Below the pieces are notes generated by a model. The model had not been told where the DNA came from. It made no database searches and saw nothing but the letters and a program-made list of their open reading frames with translations. A DNA stretch of 64,000 bases from positions 20,181,897-20,245,896 of the forward strand of contig OY986975.1 of NCBI GenBank assembly GCA_963920575.1, read 5' to 3'. The stretch's first letter is position 1, and every line of letters begins with the position of its first letter. Made by a program: the position numbers and the translations under genes. Source of the DNA: Narthecium ossifragum. Its lineage: Eukaryota > Streptophyta > Magnoliopsida > Dioscoreales > Nartheciaceae. Of this stretch, positions 48,301 to 59,163 are shown one piece after another.

Positions 48301-50127
48301 TGACATCTCACAAATCTCATCACATAAATCCACATTCAAAGCCATTGATGTATTAACACACAACATAGAGTCATACATTTCTTCACACATGTCATACACA
48401 TTTTCATCAATCAATGTTGTGGTCATAATATCTTCCACCTCTTCATCCATATAATCAACACAATCAACCAAGAAACAATCATTGTCACACGATGGAAACT
48501 TAGAAGCATGAAAGATATTTAATCTCATTTTCATATTACCAAAGGTGACGGTCATCACCCCATTCCTACAATTAATCAATGCATTGGCCGTAGCTAAGAA
48601 TGGGCGACCTAAAATGATTGGTACATTTTTCTTAAGTTTCATTCCGGGTTCCATATCAAGAACAACAAAATCCACCGGAAAAACTGCTTGCTCCACCTTA
48701 ACCAATACATCTTCAACTATGCCCCTAGGTTTTTTAATTGACTTATCGGCAAGTTGGAGTGTCATTGCCGTAGGTTGAAGTTCTCCAATCCCATATTCAC
48801 AATATAGAGAATAGGGTAAAAGATTTACACTTGCTCCTAAATCAAGCAATGCATTTTCAATCAATTTATCCCCTATAATGCATGAAATGGTTGGTGTTCC
48901 GGGGTCCTTGAGTTTAGGAGGTGTATCAAATTTAAGAATTGAACTTACTTGCTCGGTTAAAAGAATTTTTTTAGACACATGAGACCGAGTTTGGCGTTTA
49001 TGTGTGCAAAGTTCTTTAAGAAATTTAGCGTATAATGGTATTTGTTTAATCGCATCAATTAAAGGAAGATTAATTTGAACCTTCTTAAAAATTTCCATCA
49101 TGTCTTCTAGCTTTTGATTCTTGAAAGGAGGTGATGAAGGATTGATTAAAGCCGATGGAAATGGAGCTTTTGGAATGTAATTTTTAATAGATGGTTCATT
49201 TTCCATTAGTGGTGACTCAATAGGCTTTGATAACAACTCATGACTCGATGATGGCTTATGAGATGTATTAGACTCATGAACAATATGTGACGATGGAGAT
49301 GCATGTTCATGTTCTACTTCTTTAGGCATTTCGACATTGTTATAAGTCTTTTCACTTCTTAGAGAGGTTACCGCTTGTACCTCTTCATGGGTCGATTCAA
49401 CACAATGTTGGCCTTTAGGGTTCATAATAGGTTGACTTGGAAGTCTACCTTCCTCCCTCCTTGCTAAAGAGTTAGCAATTTGACCCATTTGCATTTCAAG
49501 TTTAGAAATAGATTGAGAATGAGAATGCAACAATTGGGTACTTGATTCAAAAGAATTCAATGCTTTAAGAAGTTTTTCTTCAAGAGAAACATTTTTAGGT
49601 GCTTGTGTAGCTTGTGGAGGTGCTTGATATGTAGGTGGTCGTGGTTGGTAATGTGATGATGGTTGATAAGATGGTTGACCATAATTTGGTGCATGAAGTG
49701 GAGGAAAATGTGGTTGAGGTGGTTGCGATTGATAAGGACCTTGAAGTTGAGATGGTGGAGGAAAATGTGGTTTTTGAGAGTAATTTGAATTATTATTATT
49801 TATTGGTGGAGGTCTTGGATTATATGGTGGCATTGGTTGTCCGGGATTCCTCCATGAGAAATTAGGATGATCTCTAAGTCCGGGATTATAAGTGTTAGAG
49901 TATGGATTATAATTGGGCTTAGATTGTCCATATATTGCATTAATATGTTCTTGGACAAGTTCGGGGTAATCATGAGCTAAGTGACAATCGGTCACATTAT
50001 GCCCCGGTGTAGAACAAAGAAAACATAACTCCCCCGAAGGTGGAGAAGGAGCAAAATTCGGCAAAGAAGGAGAAGGAGTAGTTGGCAAGTAATTTGGTGA
50101 TGAAGAGTTATTAGGAATTTGATTCAA
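45304..50127 (-). pseudogene. Athila pol region: protease, RT, RNase H, integrase, with one internal stop
   Basis: Read on the minus strand. Near the start is the gag zinc knuckle CFLCSTPGHNVTDC. A protease with LLDLGASVNLLP follows. The reverse transcriptase has WVSPTQVVPKK, VCIDYRKLN and the catalytic FMDDF; RNase H has LMCDASDFALGAVLG. The integrase zinc finger begins CHSHPCGGHFSG. A TAA at 46300-46302 interrupts between that His pair and the Cys pair (CLRCQQ). The frame then continues without shift through the catalytic core ([39 protein letters not shown]) to 45304. The stop looks like a single C-to-T change in a Gln codon. Upstream, this frame stays open to about 50300, where it meets gag at a frameshift. 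Confidence 0.93.
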
Positions 50128-50285
50128 AGAATAAGCAAGGATTTGATCAAATTTCTTATTTAATGCATCAATTTGTTGTGCTACTCGTGTAGCATCGGAT
50201 AATTCTAGGACTCCCCTAGGATGAGATTGTTCTTTAGAATTATTTTCTATGACATTTCTAGATGTAAATGCATGATTTTGTGAAT

Positions 50286-51038
50286 TTATAGCAGTTTACC
50301 AAATAATACCCAAGAATTCTCAAAAGGATTGGTCATGAATACCCCACCACAAGCCGTATCAACATCTTGTTGGTGGCGTAATTTAAGGCCATTATAAAAA
50401 TAGTCTACAAGGGACCATTTTGGAATTTGGTGATGAGGACACTTCCTTAGAAGTTCTCTAAACCGATCCCAAGCATCATGGAATGGTTCGTCATCTAATT
50501 GACGAAATGTAGCTATTTGAGTTCTCATGGCATGGGTCTTGGCTATAGGGTAAAATTTCTCTAGGAAAGCACTTTGTAATTGCTCCCATGTAGTAATTGT
50601 TTGAGGTTCTAAAGATCCAAGCCAGTACTTGGCTTTACCTTTCAAAGTAAATGGAAACAATTTTAATTTCATAGCATCCTCGGGTAAATTGGTAATTTTA
50701 ATCGTAGAACTCTTTTCAAAGAATTCTTCGAGATGAGTGTATGGGTCTTCATTAAGTAAGCAATGAAAATTTGGAAGATATTGAAGAAATTGGGGTTTGA
50801 ACTCATAATGGGCAGCATGTATAATAGGTTGTTGTATGCCCGACATAGGAGCAAAATTAGAAGGAACATAATAGTCCTTCATACTCCTACGATCTCCATT
50901 AATGGGATCTTGGTTGACACTATCCCCGTTAGGATGATGTCCGCTTTCCATAGCTATAGACTTTTGTGTGCGCAAAGATGTTCTAGAATCTAAGTATGCT
51001 TGTAAAGTAATATCTAATTCAGGATCACTTTCATTCAT
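50286..51038 (-). pseudogene. Athila gag, N-terminal part, frameshifted
   Basis: Starts at ATG 51038 (MNESDPELDITLQAYLDS). It contains the retrotransposon gag domain: FHCLLNEDPYTHLEEFFEKS, MKLKLFPFTLKGKAKYWLGS, AFLEKFYPIAKTHAMRTQI and FHDAWDRFRELLRKCPHH. It terminates at 50286. The sequence just before the stop suggests a one-base indel near 50300, because the next frame (to 50127 and on into pol) continues as gag-like sequence up to the zinc knuckle. Gag and pol were therefore one frame originally. Confidence 0.88.
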
Positions 51039-51263
51039 TCACAAAGAAACCACCCAAAGTTAGAGATACTTTACAGTGGGCTGGTCCAAGAACTCTTTGG
51101 TCTTGATCCGTAGATGATTTGCTTCGCCGCTCGGAAGTTTCACCTACCAATGCAAAGAAATAGCTATGTAAGAAAAATTCTTTTTGTTATTTTGTAATAT
51201 GAGAAATCAAAAACAAACTAATTGTAAAGAGTTATATCGATTGAGTAATTCAACTAATCTAAT

Positions 51264-51281
51264 TCCCCGGCAACGGCGCCA
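51264..51281 (-). other. Primer-binding site, tRNA-Asp type
   Basis: On the minus strand TGGCGCCGTTGCCGGGGA, four bases inside the 5' LTR. As I recall it, this is complementary to the 3' end of plant tRNA-Asp(GUC). Athila elements usually use this primer. Confidence 0.85.
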
Positions 51282-51285
51282 TTTT

Positions 51286-52978
51286 TGACTCGCCTTGAAA
51301 TATGTCGTTAGTATATCAATGGCGGACAAAACAATTAACCGGACTAATAGCTAACTACAACGTAGTTGATGGGAGTACGGGTCGAGTCCTCGGAGAATTG
51401 GATGGTCGAATTAATGGATGCAATATAATCTCTACAATAATTGGAAACAATTTGATTGATTTTAAAGTTGTTTAAACTAAAGTATTCTAGAAGCACTTAA
51501 CGCTAAGAGATTTATCAAGGAAGAAATCCTAGGGAATTCTAATCCGAATTAGGTCTAAATATTTTCTCTATGAATCAAGATGAATAACATTTAAATGAGA
51601 TAGTCGAAATTAAGGATCAACGAGCGTAGGATTAGTATCGCTCATCGCTAATGAGACGTCGGGTTAGAATCATCTCATCGTATGAATTACAAGGTGAAAA
51701 TCCATGATCGAAGCTTTAATCCGATCATAGCTCAACAAATGCCGAATTAGGGTCCTATTGTTGGCAAGGAATCAAGGCTTTGTATGACTAAGGTCTTGGA
51801 TTGAGGTGGATTTAATACCTCAATCCAATCCTCCATCTAAGTCAAGAATGGTAAGTAGGATAGCTTTGGCTTGAGGTGGTTCTAGCACCTCAACCTCCTA
51901 TCCTAAGGTCAAGAGTTGGTCATGGTTCTAACATGACCTACTCTTTGAGGAATTTCATCAAATACCTAGCATGCATCTAATACTCGAGCAATTAAATGCA
52001 AATATAGATACTCAAACCATTCAAGAGTAGACTTTATTGAAGAAATAAGGAATTAAATCCGAATTCATACAAAGATTCCATCTCACAAACGTTATTACAT
52101 CAAAGATTACAAGAGAAATCTAAAAATAACACCTAAGACATCATAGAATTCCCAAGGATGAGGATTTTAGTTACTCATCTTGGTTGGACGATTCATAGGA
52201 AGAGAGGTTTCATCCATCTTCTTCATTGATCTCCACCTTTTGAGCCCTAAATCCTTGGGAATTGGAGGAGAAAACTCAAGAATATAGAGAGGGGATGAAG
52301 GCTGTCAAGAGAGAAAACCAGAGAGAAAAGAAGACCCCCAAATTAGAGCCAAAACCCCTATTTATAGGCCCCAAGTCGTGGACCCTTGGATTAGATCTGA
52401 GCCGTCCATTTATAACCGTCAGCGATCTTGGATCGATCCAAAGTAATATTGGATCGATCCAATATGAGCAAAAGATCATACCTTTCTGTGGAAAGGAAAT
52501 ATGGATCGATCCCAGTCAAATTTGGATCGATCCATTTTGTACCCAAGAATAAGTGCTCTTGGGAAAAGAAATATGGATCGATCCCATGACGATTTGGATC
52601 GATCCATTTTGTACCCAAGAATAAGTACTCTTGGTAAAAGAAATATGGATCGATCCCGTGACGGTTTGGATCGATCCATTTTGTACCGATCTCTCTAGGA
52701 AGAGATATTTGGATCGATCCATTAAGAATTCGAATCGATCCAACTTTGAATAAAAACTATGGCCTTCTGGAAAAGGATCGGGATCGATCCAAAATGACCT
52801 TGGATCGATCCAAATTGTCTGGATCTGTTTTACTGATGTCTTTTGGTTCGAAATCCATGCAACTCTCTTCGACAGCTCTTGTACCTGAAACCATATGAAA
52901 AGATATTAAAAATGCATTGCTTGAGAGCTAACAAAGCCCAGTTGAATGGGTGAATTATGTATATTTTGTGACTTATCA
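51286..52978 (-). repeat. 5' LTR of the Athila element
   Basis: 1693 bp, equal in length to the 3' LTR. The TATA box is at 52359-52366 (minus). The palindrome array at 52430-52813 lies upstream of it; one site is mutated (GAATCGATCC at about 52731). Confidence 0.95.
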
Positions 52979-53187
52979 TGAGGACCTGCCCCTCCATCCC
53001 TGTGGCTTGCTGTTTACCCCAAGGGCAATTTGGGAAATTGCGCCTTGGCGGTCGTTTCACACTGGCTGTGCACACACAGACCTTGGTCGATGCTTATTTT
53101 TTTGCTTAGAAAGGTTAGGTGGACCCTGGTTCGGTAGTCCTGGGCTTGGGCTTGTGTCTCAGCCCAAGGTAGCCGTTTTGGGCAAGG

Positions 53188-54052
53188 GAGATCGATCTCC
53201 ATGGCCATGAAGATCGATCTCTCTGTGCCTAGTGGTCGCCGTTCTGGGCGAGGAAGATCGATCTCCATAGCCATGAAGATCGATCTCCATGTGCCTGGAA
53301 GTCTCTGTCGGTGGCTTCCGAAGGACGGCCACCGCGGTGGCCGTCGCTTCCCCTCCCCCAGCTTTTCCCCGCTTTAGCCGGCTTTCCCCCGGCCTTACCC
53401 GCCCCTTCCCCCTTCCTTTCTTCCCCTTCTTCTCTTCTTCTTCCTCGCGGCTCTGCTTTCCCCTGTTTCGGCTGAGAGCTTTCGCTCGCCGTTCTTCCTC
53501 CTCCGGCCACCTCTCCGGGAGCTTGAAGGCTCGTTGGGTTCGTGGCAAGGCGAGGAAGGTCCTGGGGTAGGAATTGTGGATCGAAGCTGCGTTGAAGAGG
53601 TAGGGTTCTTCTTCTAAAACTCCGGCTGTTTGAGGGTTTTGAATCCGGGTTTTGTTTTGCTTGGATCTCCTTGTGGAGTTGTTCCTTCCCGATTTTGAAG
53701 CCTTGAGTAGCTTCGTGGCACTGAGATCTACCAGCCCACCTAGTTTGGTGAGGTATGGTGGCGGTTTCCGGCGGTGTTCCTCGCCGTCCGGCCGCCGGCG
53801 TGAACCCAATCATGATCGGTCTCTTGGAAAGAGATCGATCTTGGTCGGGGTGGCCCAGCCCGCCTGAGCGAGAGCGATCTCCCTGGGAGGGAGATCGATC
53901 TCTTGGCGGCTGGTGCCTGTGTGGTTTGCGTCCACGTCACCTACAAGATCGATCTTCATATGGGTGGAGATCGATCTCGTGGGGGTGACTAGGACGGGTG
54001 CTTCTAGCCTCGAGGAAGATCGATCTCCATGCTATAGGAGATCGATCTCCTT
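53188..54052. repeat. AGATCGATCT palindromes in the solo LTR
   Basis: About nine AGATCGATCT sites, mostly extended to GAGATCGATCTCC, in two clusters (53188-53290 and 53828-54052) and often paired about 22 bp apart. The core ATCGAT is as in the Athila arrays, but the arms differ. Confidence 0.85.
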
Positions 54053-56278
54053 CAGTGCAGAGAGGGTTTTACTTGCTTTAAGTGCTGTTTTGCCCGCGGG
54101 GCTTCGCATGCAAGTGATTTTTACGGTTTTGCCCTCGGGGCTTATCCTGTAATGAGTTATGCATGAATGCTTACCGCCTAGTGGTTGAACCGAGAGGGTG
54201 ATGTCTCTCTGGGTGTGTAGAATAAATGGGCTGAAGGTATGCCCTTACCGCTTTGTGGTGAACCGGGGGAGTCATGACCCTCGGGAGTGTTTAGTATAAA
54301 TGGGCCGAAGGTGTGCCCTTGTTGTGTTGGTTGTTTACAGCTTTATCATACTTATCCTGCCATGTTTTCCTGTGCATTAGACATGCTAGGGTAGGTTGGG
54401 TGGGTGTTGACTCTGCTGCTTAGAGTACCGAGTGATAGTAGTCTTAACCTCGGTTGTTCCGCCAAGTGCGGAGATCCCGCTTGGAGAAGGGGGTCCTACT
54501 GGTTGCGGCGTGTCCACCCTGTGTCAGGGAAGGTCGGAGTTGCCCACCCCTGAGCAGTGGCGTTATCGGAGATACGCACCTAGGAAAGGAACCTTTCGGG
54601 TTATTGATGGGATTGTGGGATCCTTGGCAAGCCTCGGTACTTGGCATCAGAGTGTGTCCGGTTGCTTTACCCCTTGGTTGTGGGAGTTGTAGAGTAGGAC
54701 CCTGCTGAGCTGTTGCTCATGCCTACCTGGACTGTGTTTGTTGCAGGTGCAGGTGGCCGCTCTGTCCCAGTGTTACCCCCTCGGTCGTCTCGAGGCAGCG
54801 CTCCGGATCCTGACCATGTCTGAGGGTCAGGATGGGTTCGTCTGTGCGTTCGCGGAGACCCCGGTGGGTGTTGTGGTTTCTTTTTGGGGATTGTGATCCC
54901 TTGTAGCTGTTGTACTAAACCATGTTAACTTTTTATTGCTGGTTTGTAATAATTGTTAATAGTTGTTTAGTTAGCTTGCTTCCGCTCTTTCTCTGTGCCG
55001 TCCAGCTGTTTCCGCCAGCTGGGCTTTAGTCTCAACTGTTTCCGCCAGTTGAGGCTGTGGTTGTGGTTCTTTCCCCCTCGCGCCCCCGGCCCGGTCGCGC
55101 TCTGCGGGTCGGGGCGCGACAGGCCCAGTCCGGTTCTTTAAAAAAAAAAAGGGCCCAACCTCTCTCCTGATCGGAGTCGGCGACGACGCCGCTTCGACTC
55201 CGATCGAGGCGACCGGCATCGAGGTGGCTGATCGGGGGCGACCGAAGGCGTGGGAGCAGACGGGCTGCGAAGGCGTGGAGGATGGGCGAGTAGGAGTAGA
55301 GGAGATGGGTGGAGGGGTCGATCGAGAGGGAGGAGAGGTCGCTCGAGGTCGCAGGAGGATGGTGAACACCATTAGAGTCAGAGCTCACTGGCGTGGGCGC
55401 ACGAGTAAGGGGATCCAACCGCTCGTGAAGCCGGGATCGAGGAGACGGGAAGCGGAGAGATCCTCGCTTGCGGCCGTCTTCCAAGGGGATTCGGTGGATC
55501 GGGGCGACCGGCGTCGAGGTGGTTGGATTGGGGCGACTGGCGACGAGGTGGAGCAGGAGGGAGAGACTCGAGACCGGGATCGTGGACGGAGGTGTTGCGA
55601 GCGGCATGGACGGCGGTGAGGTCGGTGAAGCTTGGGGACGGCGAAGAGGTCGGGGCCGGGATCGGGCGGTGTAGAAGCCGGTGGAGGTTGGAGGAGAGAG
55701 GGAGCAATGATCAAGGCCAGTGAGGCGACGGCGGCGACGACGACGGAGCTCCGGCAAGGGTTGATCGGGTGGAGTCGCGACAGAGATGAGGGAGGAGGAG
55801 TTAGATGAAGGGGATTGGGGTGAAATGATGGATGGTATGTGAGACTAATGGGCCCTGGTCCATTAAGTTTTCTTTAAAACCCGGGCCAGGCCGGACCGGA
55901 CCGGACCGGATTTTAGACTAATGGGCCCTGGTCCGGCCCTGAACCCGAATTAGCCCAGTCCAGCATGGCCAATACCCGGGCCGGACCGGGCTATAGCCCT
56001 GGTGGGCCCGGGCCGGACCAGTACCGGGCCGGGCTATTTGGGTTTTTTGACACCCCTAATTGATGTGTATAAATTAATAATAGAAAAGGTAGCTCATTGA
56101 TGTGTATAAATTAATAATATAAATTAAATTAATACAATTAATTATTATATTTATAATAAAATATAAAATAAAAATATTATTATATTAATATAAATGGGTC
56201 CGCATGGGGATGCAATGATGTGTATAACCATGTCACGTTATCATGCTATGCCATGTGGCGATGCGATCCTTTTTCGCA

Positions 56279-56434
56279 TTCGCTGTAAGTGGAGGTCACG
56301 TGTTCGTCACCGAAGGCCACGGTGCCGACAAGAACGCTCTCAACACCGCCGAGCCATACGACCCGGTGGAGGACAGGCGGGTATCGATGCTGACGATGGC
56401 GGAGGAGCGACCGTCTGTCGGATATGGCAAATAA
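56279..56434 (+). pseudogene. Kelch-repeat gene fragment captured in a DNA transposon
   Basis: The frame reads FAVSGGHVFVTEGHGADKNA, then NTAEPYDPVEDRRVSM and MAEERPSVGYGK before a stop. The GGH..DKNAL..AE.YDP and MAEER spacing is that of a kelch motif in plant F-box/kelch-repeat proteins. Only about one repeat is present, GC-rich within AT-rich surroundings, inside the PIF/Harbinger layer. It is not a complete gene. Confidence 0.6.
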
Positions 56435-57017
56435 GCTGGGGTTGATATGAGAGGGATTAGCAGGAGGCGTCGAACATGACGGGTCGGGTGATAATATTAT
56501 ACTTTAATTAATATAATATATATTATCATATTATTAAGTAATTTATTAAAGCCAAGGTGAATATTTATGCAATATCATATTATTAATTCAAGTACTAATA
56601 TTATTAATTTACTTTCCACCTCACCAATCCCAAGTAATCATTACCTCCCTATCCTCACTTTTTCAACCAAACATCAGAGTGGGATAAATTTTATCCCACA
56701 ACTTATCCCGGGTTACTAATCACTATCCCCTCTAATCCGGGGATAGACTATCCCCTCTAATCCGGGGATAGACTATCCCACAACCGAACGAGGCCTTAAG
56801 GGTGAGGTTTTCAAAGCCCATTGCGATAGCTGCGCTGACAAAGAGTGAAAGGGGAATGTTTTTATTCTACCAAAACTGGCTTGTTGTGCGTGTGAATATA
56901 TTGGATACAAGATACTAGTAGCTTTGATCCATTTGCCCCAATAAGAGAAAAACAAAAAAGGTAAGAAATGTCCACGAAAAATGGACTCAATATTGGTGTT
57001 AATCATAAATATAACCA

Positions 57018-58340
57018 TGTCCAAAAATCATTTGGACGATTAACAAGATCAATGGCAATTTCATAAATATTATCAATCGGCCAATAAATACTTCAATTTT
57101 GACACAGCTGAAGTATTTTGTCCATAACTTTCATAAATATTATCAATCGGCCAATAAATACTTCAATTTTGACACAGCTGAAGTATTTTGCCCATAACTT
57201 TTAGAGCAAGTATCTAAATTGGGCTATTCTTAAACGATTGGAAAGAGGACGAAAAGATCTACAACTTTGTTGTTGACAAGATCTTCAGATTCCATCATAT
57301 ACTATGTCAAACTGGCAGTCAAAATGCTCAGTGGCAAAATGTTAAATAATGATCGAATGTCCAATCGTCCAAAGAATCTAATCCAATCTGCCAGATTTCC
57401 AATCGTCCAGATTTTGTCTGATTAATTTAATAATCGTCGTCGATGTAGTTTGATGTATTTCGGTCATAACTTTCTCATACGATATCCAAATGAGTTGATT
57501 CTTGAACTATTGGAAAGAGGACAAGAAGATCTACAACTTTGATGTTGATGAGATCTTCAGATTCTATCGTTTAGTGTATCAAACTGGCAGTCAAAGTGCC
57601 TAATGATAAAATAGTAAATAATGACGACATCTAAATGTCATCGTCCAAAATGACCGATATCATCGTCCAAATTCCCATCATCCATAGTTGGCTAATCGGT
57701 CATATTAGTAATTAATGTAGTCTGATTATTTCAGCCATAACTTTCTCATCCAATGTGCAAATTGGACGTTATTGGTACCGTTGGAAAGATAATTTGAAAA
57801 GCTACAACTTTTATGTTCAGAGTTTTCCATATTCCAATGTTATCGTCAAAAAAATTACAGCGAAAGACATGAGATGTTGTTTAGTGGCAGTTTCAGTCAG
57901 TTATGAAGCAGTTCTGGTGGTTTCAACTTTCAAAGAAGTTCTGACAGTTGCAACGTAGTGGGTGGTTCTAAGGTGGTTACCAGAAGCTCTATAAAAGGCC
58001 AAGAGGATGAAGAAAAAGTCTCTCCCGAAATCAAGAGCAAAATCCACTTTATCTATCTTTTAGCATATATGAGTAGATTTAGACATATCTCCAATGTAGC
58101 CTTTTAAATCCAGAAATGAAGTCTTTTTTTTCTTTTAAATTCCTACAACCAGTTCTTCATTTGTAGGAGTAGTACTACCATAATTCCATTCATAGGAGTA
58201 GATCTATTACTCATAATAGTAGTTCAACCATAGTTTATCATCTTCAATTTCCCTTTATTTTATCTATTTTATTTCTTTCCTCATCCAATCTCAACAGCTT
58301 CGACACCTCTGTTCGAACAAAGTTTGAAGGAGTTGGACTA
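57018..58340 (+). mobile_element. Probable solo LTR
   Basis: Starts TGTCCAAAA and ends GTTGGACTA, flanked by AACCA at 57013-57017 and 58341-58345. The final TA instead of CA weakens the call. It contains three related blocks (57180-57330, 57440-57610, 57730-57850) with CCATAACTTTCTCATMC, TTGGAAAGA and CTACAACTTT, a motif set I recall from many plant LTRs. A good plus-strand TATA box (CTATAAAAGG) lies at about 57989. A 68-bp duplication occupies 57057-57200. Confidence 0.5.
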
Positions 58341-58455
58341 AACCACAATCTCCTGATTCTTGATGTTAGGCTATTTTGACCTTTTTGTCCTTCGCTGATC
58401 AACGACATGATTTGCATGATTTCTGTTCTAACAATTGGTACATGAGTGATTTTGG

Positions 58456-58958
58456 AATAATTTGCATATTAGTGGTACTCCTTGTTGCATTTTGCAACAT
58501 GGTGCCACTAACGCTATTCATTGCACATAAATGGCACTATTTTAGATTCGGACCAAATTACCCTTTACCTTGGCTGAATCAGTTCTGCCATCGCACTTGT
58601 TGCACTAATTAATCAACTTCTTGCGCAAGTTCTTTCGCTTTTTTGCACAAACTAAATAACTTCTTACGCATGTTCTTTCGCTTTTTACGCAAACATAAAG
58701 TTGCGCAAGAAGTCGTTTAATTGGTACAAAAAGCGAAAGAACATGCGTAAGAAGTTGTTTAGTTTGCGCAAAAAAGCGAAAGAATTTGCGCAAGAAGTTG
58801 AGTAATTAGCGCAACAAGTGCGATGGCAGGACAGAGTCAGCTAAGGTGAGGGGTAATTTAGTCCGGATCTGAAATAGTGTCATTTATGTGCAATGAACAG
58901 CGTTAGTGGCACCATGTTGTAAAATGCAACAAGGAGTACCACTAATATGCAAATTATT
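58456..58958. mobile_element. 503-bp fold-back element
   Basis: The two halves are near-perfect inverted copies: AATAATTTGCATATTAGTGG at the left equals the complement of the right end, and pairing continues towards the middle near 58710. The central 200 bp also repeat CTTCTTGCGCAAGTTCTTTC-like units. No target duplication was found. It is non-coding; frames through it are shadows of the repeat. Confidence 0.8.
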
Positions 58959-59163
58959 GAAATATACCGCATTTTCATCATGGTCTTGATGATTCAGAAT
59001 TATCTTCTAAATCACGCATTAACTTTGCTAATTCCAATATTTGTAGAATTATAATAAAGTCTTAGATATCTTTCTCTGGTGATTTATTCTTTTGCACTGT
59101 ATATGGAATTCAGAAGGTTTTGATGGAAGCTCACATGCCTTTTCTTTTTTTTGATGAGTTGTG

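Larger units (their letters stand above)
39175..52978 (-). mobile_element. Complete Athila-type Ty3/gypsy retrotransposon (innermost layer)
   Basis: 13,804 bp flanked by TGAGG at 39170-39174 and 52979-52983. Two 1693-bp LTRs differ at ten positions by eye, all transitions, so the insertion is young (about 0.6% divergence). Reading on the minus strand: 5' LTR, tRNA-Asp primer site, gag, protease, reverse transcriptase, RNase H, integrase, palindrome array, extra 3' ORF, long noncoding region, polypurine tract, 3' LTR. The extra ORF and the Asp primer site are typical of Athila. The coding part carries a frameshift in gag, a stop in integrase and a frameshift at the start of the 3' ORF, so this copy is not autonomous. 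Confidence 0.95.
39168..55121 (-). mobile_element. Solo LTR of a gypsy-type element (third layer), split
   Basis: Visible as 39168-39174 and 52984-55121, 2145 bp once the inner Athila is discounted. Ends TGTGAGG...GCGCGACA carry the canonical TG/CA and are flanked by GGCCC at 39163-39167 and 55122-55126. The complement starts TGTCGCGCCCCGACC, a style I associate with Tekay-type chromovirus LTRs, hence the minus-strand guess. No internal region remains, so it arose by LTR-LTR recombination. It contains AGATCGATCT palindromes and a ~100-bp degenerate tandem repeat around 54170-54330. Confidence 0.8.
39000..56058. mobile_element. Non-autonomous hAT element (second layer)
   Basis: Ends TAGGGGTGTC and GACACCCCTA are flanked by the 8-bp duplication ATTGATGT at 38992-38999 and 56059-56066, as expected for hAT. 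Its own DNA is only 39000-39167 and 55127-56058 (about 1.1 kb): subterminal GGGCCGGGCC and GGACCGGACC repeats and a GC-rich block without a recognisable transposase. It was later hit by the LTR element at 39168-55121. Confidence 0.85.
38519..56795. mobile_element. PIF/Harbinger-like element (outermost layer of the nest)
   Basis: Left end GGCCATGTTTGGTAGTGGGA and right-end complement GGCCTCGTTCGGTTGTGGGA are imperfect inverted repeats, flanked by TTA at 38516-38518 and 56796-56798. Its own DNA is about 38519-38999 and 56059-56795: repeats of GGGATAAG/TTATCCC type, AT-rich tandem repeats, and a kelch gene fragment. No transposase is seen, so it is non-autonomous. The ends are diverged, so this is the least certain layer. 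Confidence 0.6.

Noticed and set aside
55030..55760. Long GC-rich open frames in several phases on both strands
   Set aside because: GC-rich hAT interior DNA leaves many frames open by composition. None resembles a transposase or a known protein.
58605..58793. Small ORF on the minus strand rich in Lys and Arg
   Set aside because: It lies entirely within the fold-back element and reflects its repeated units.
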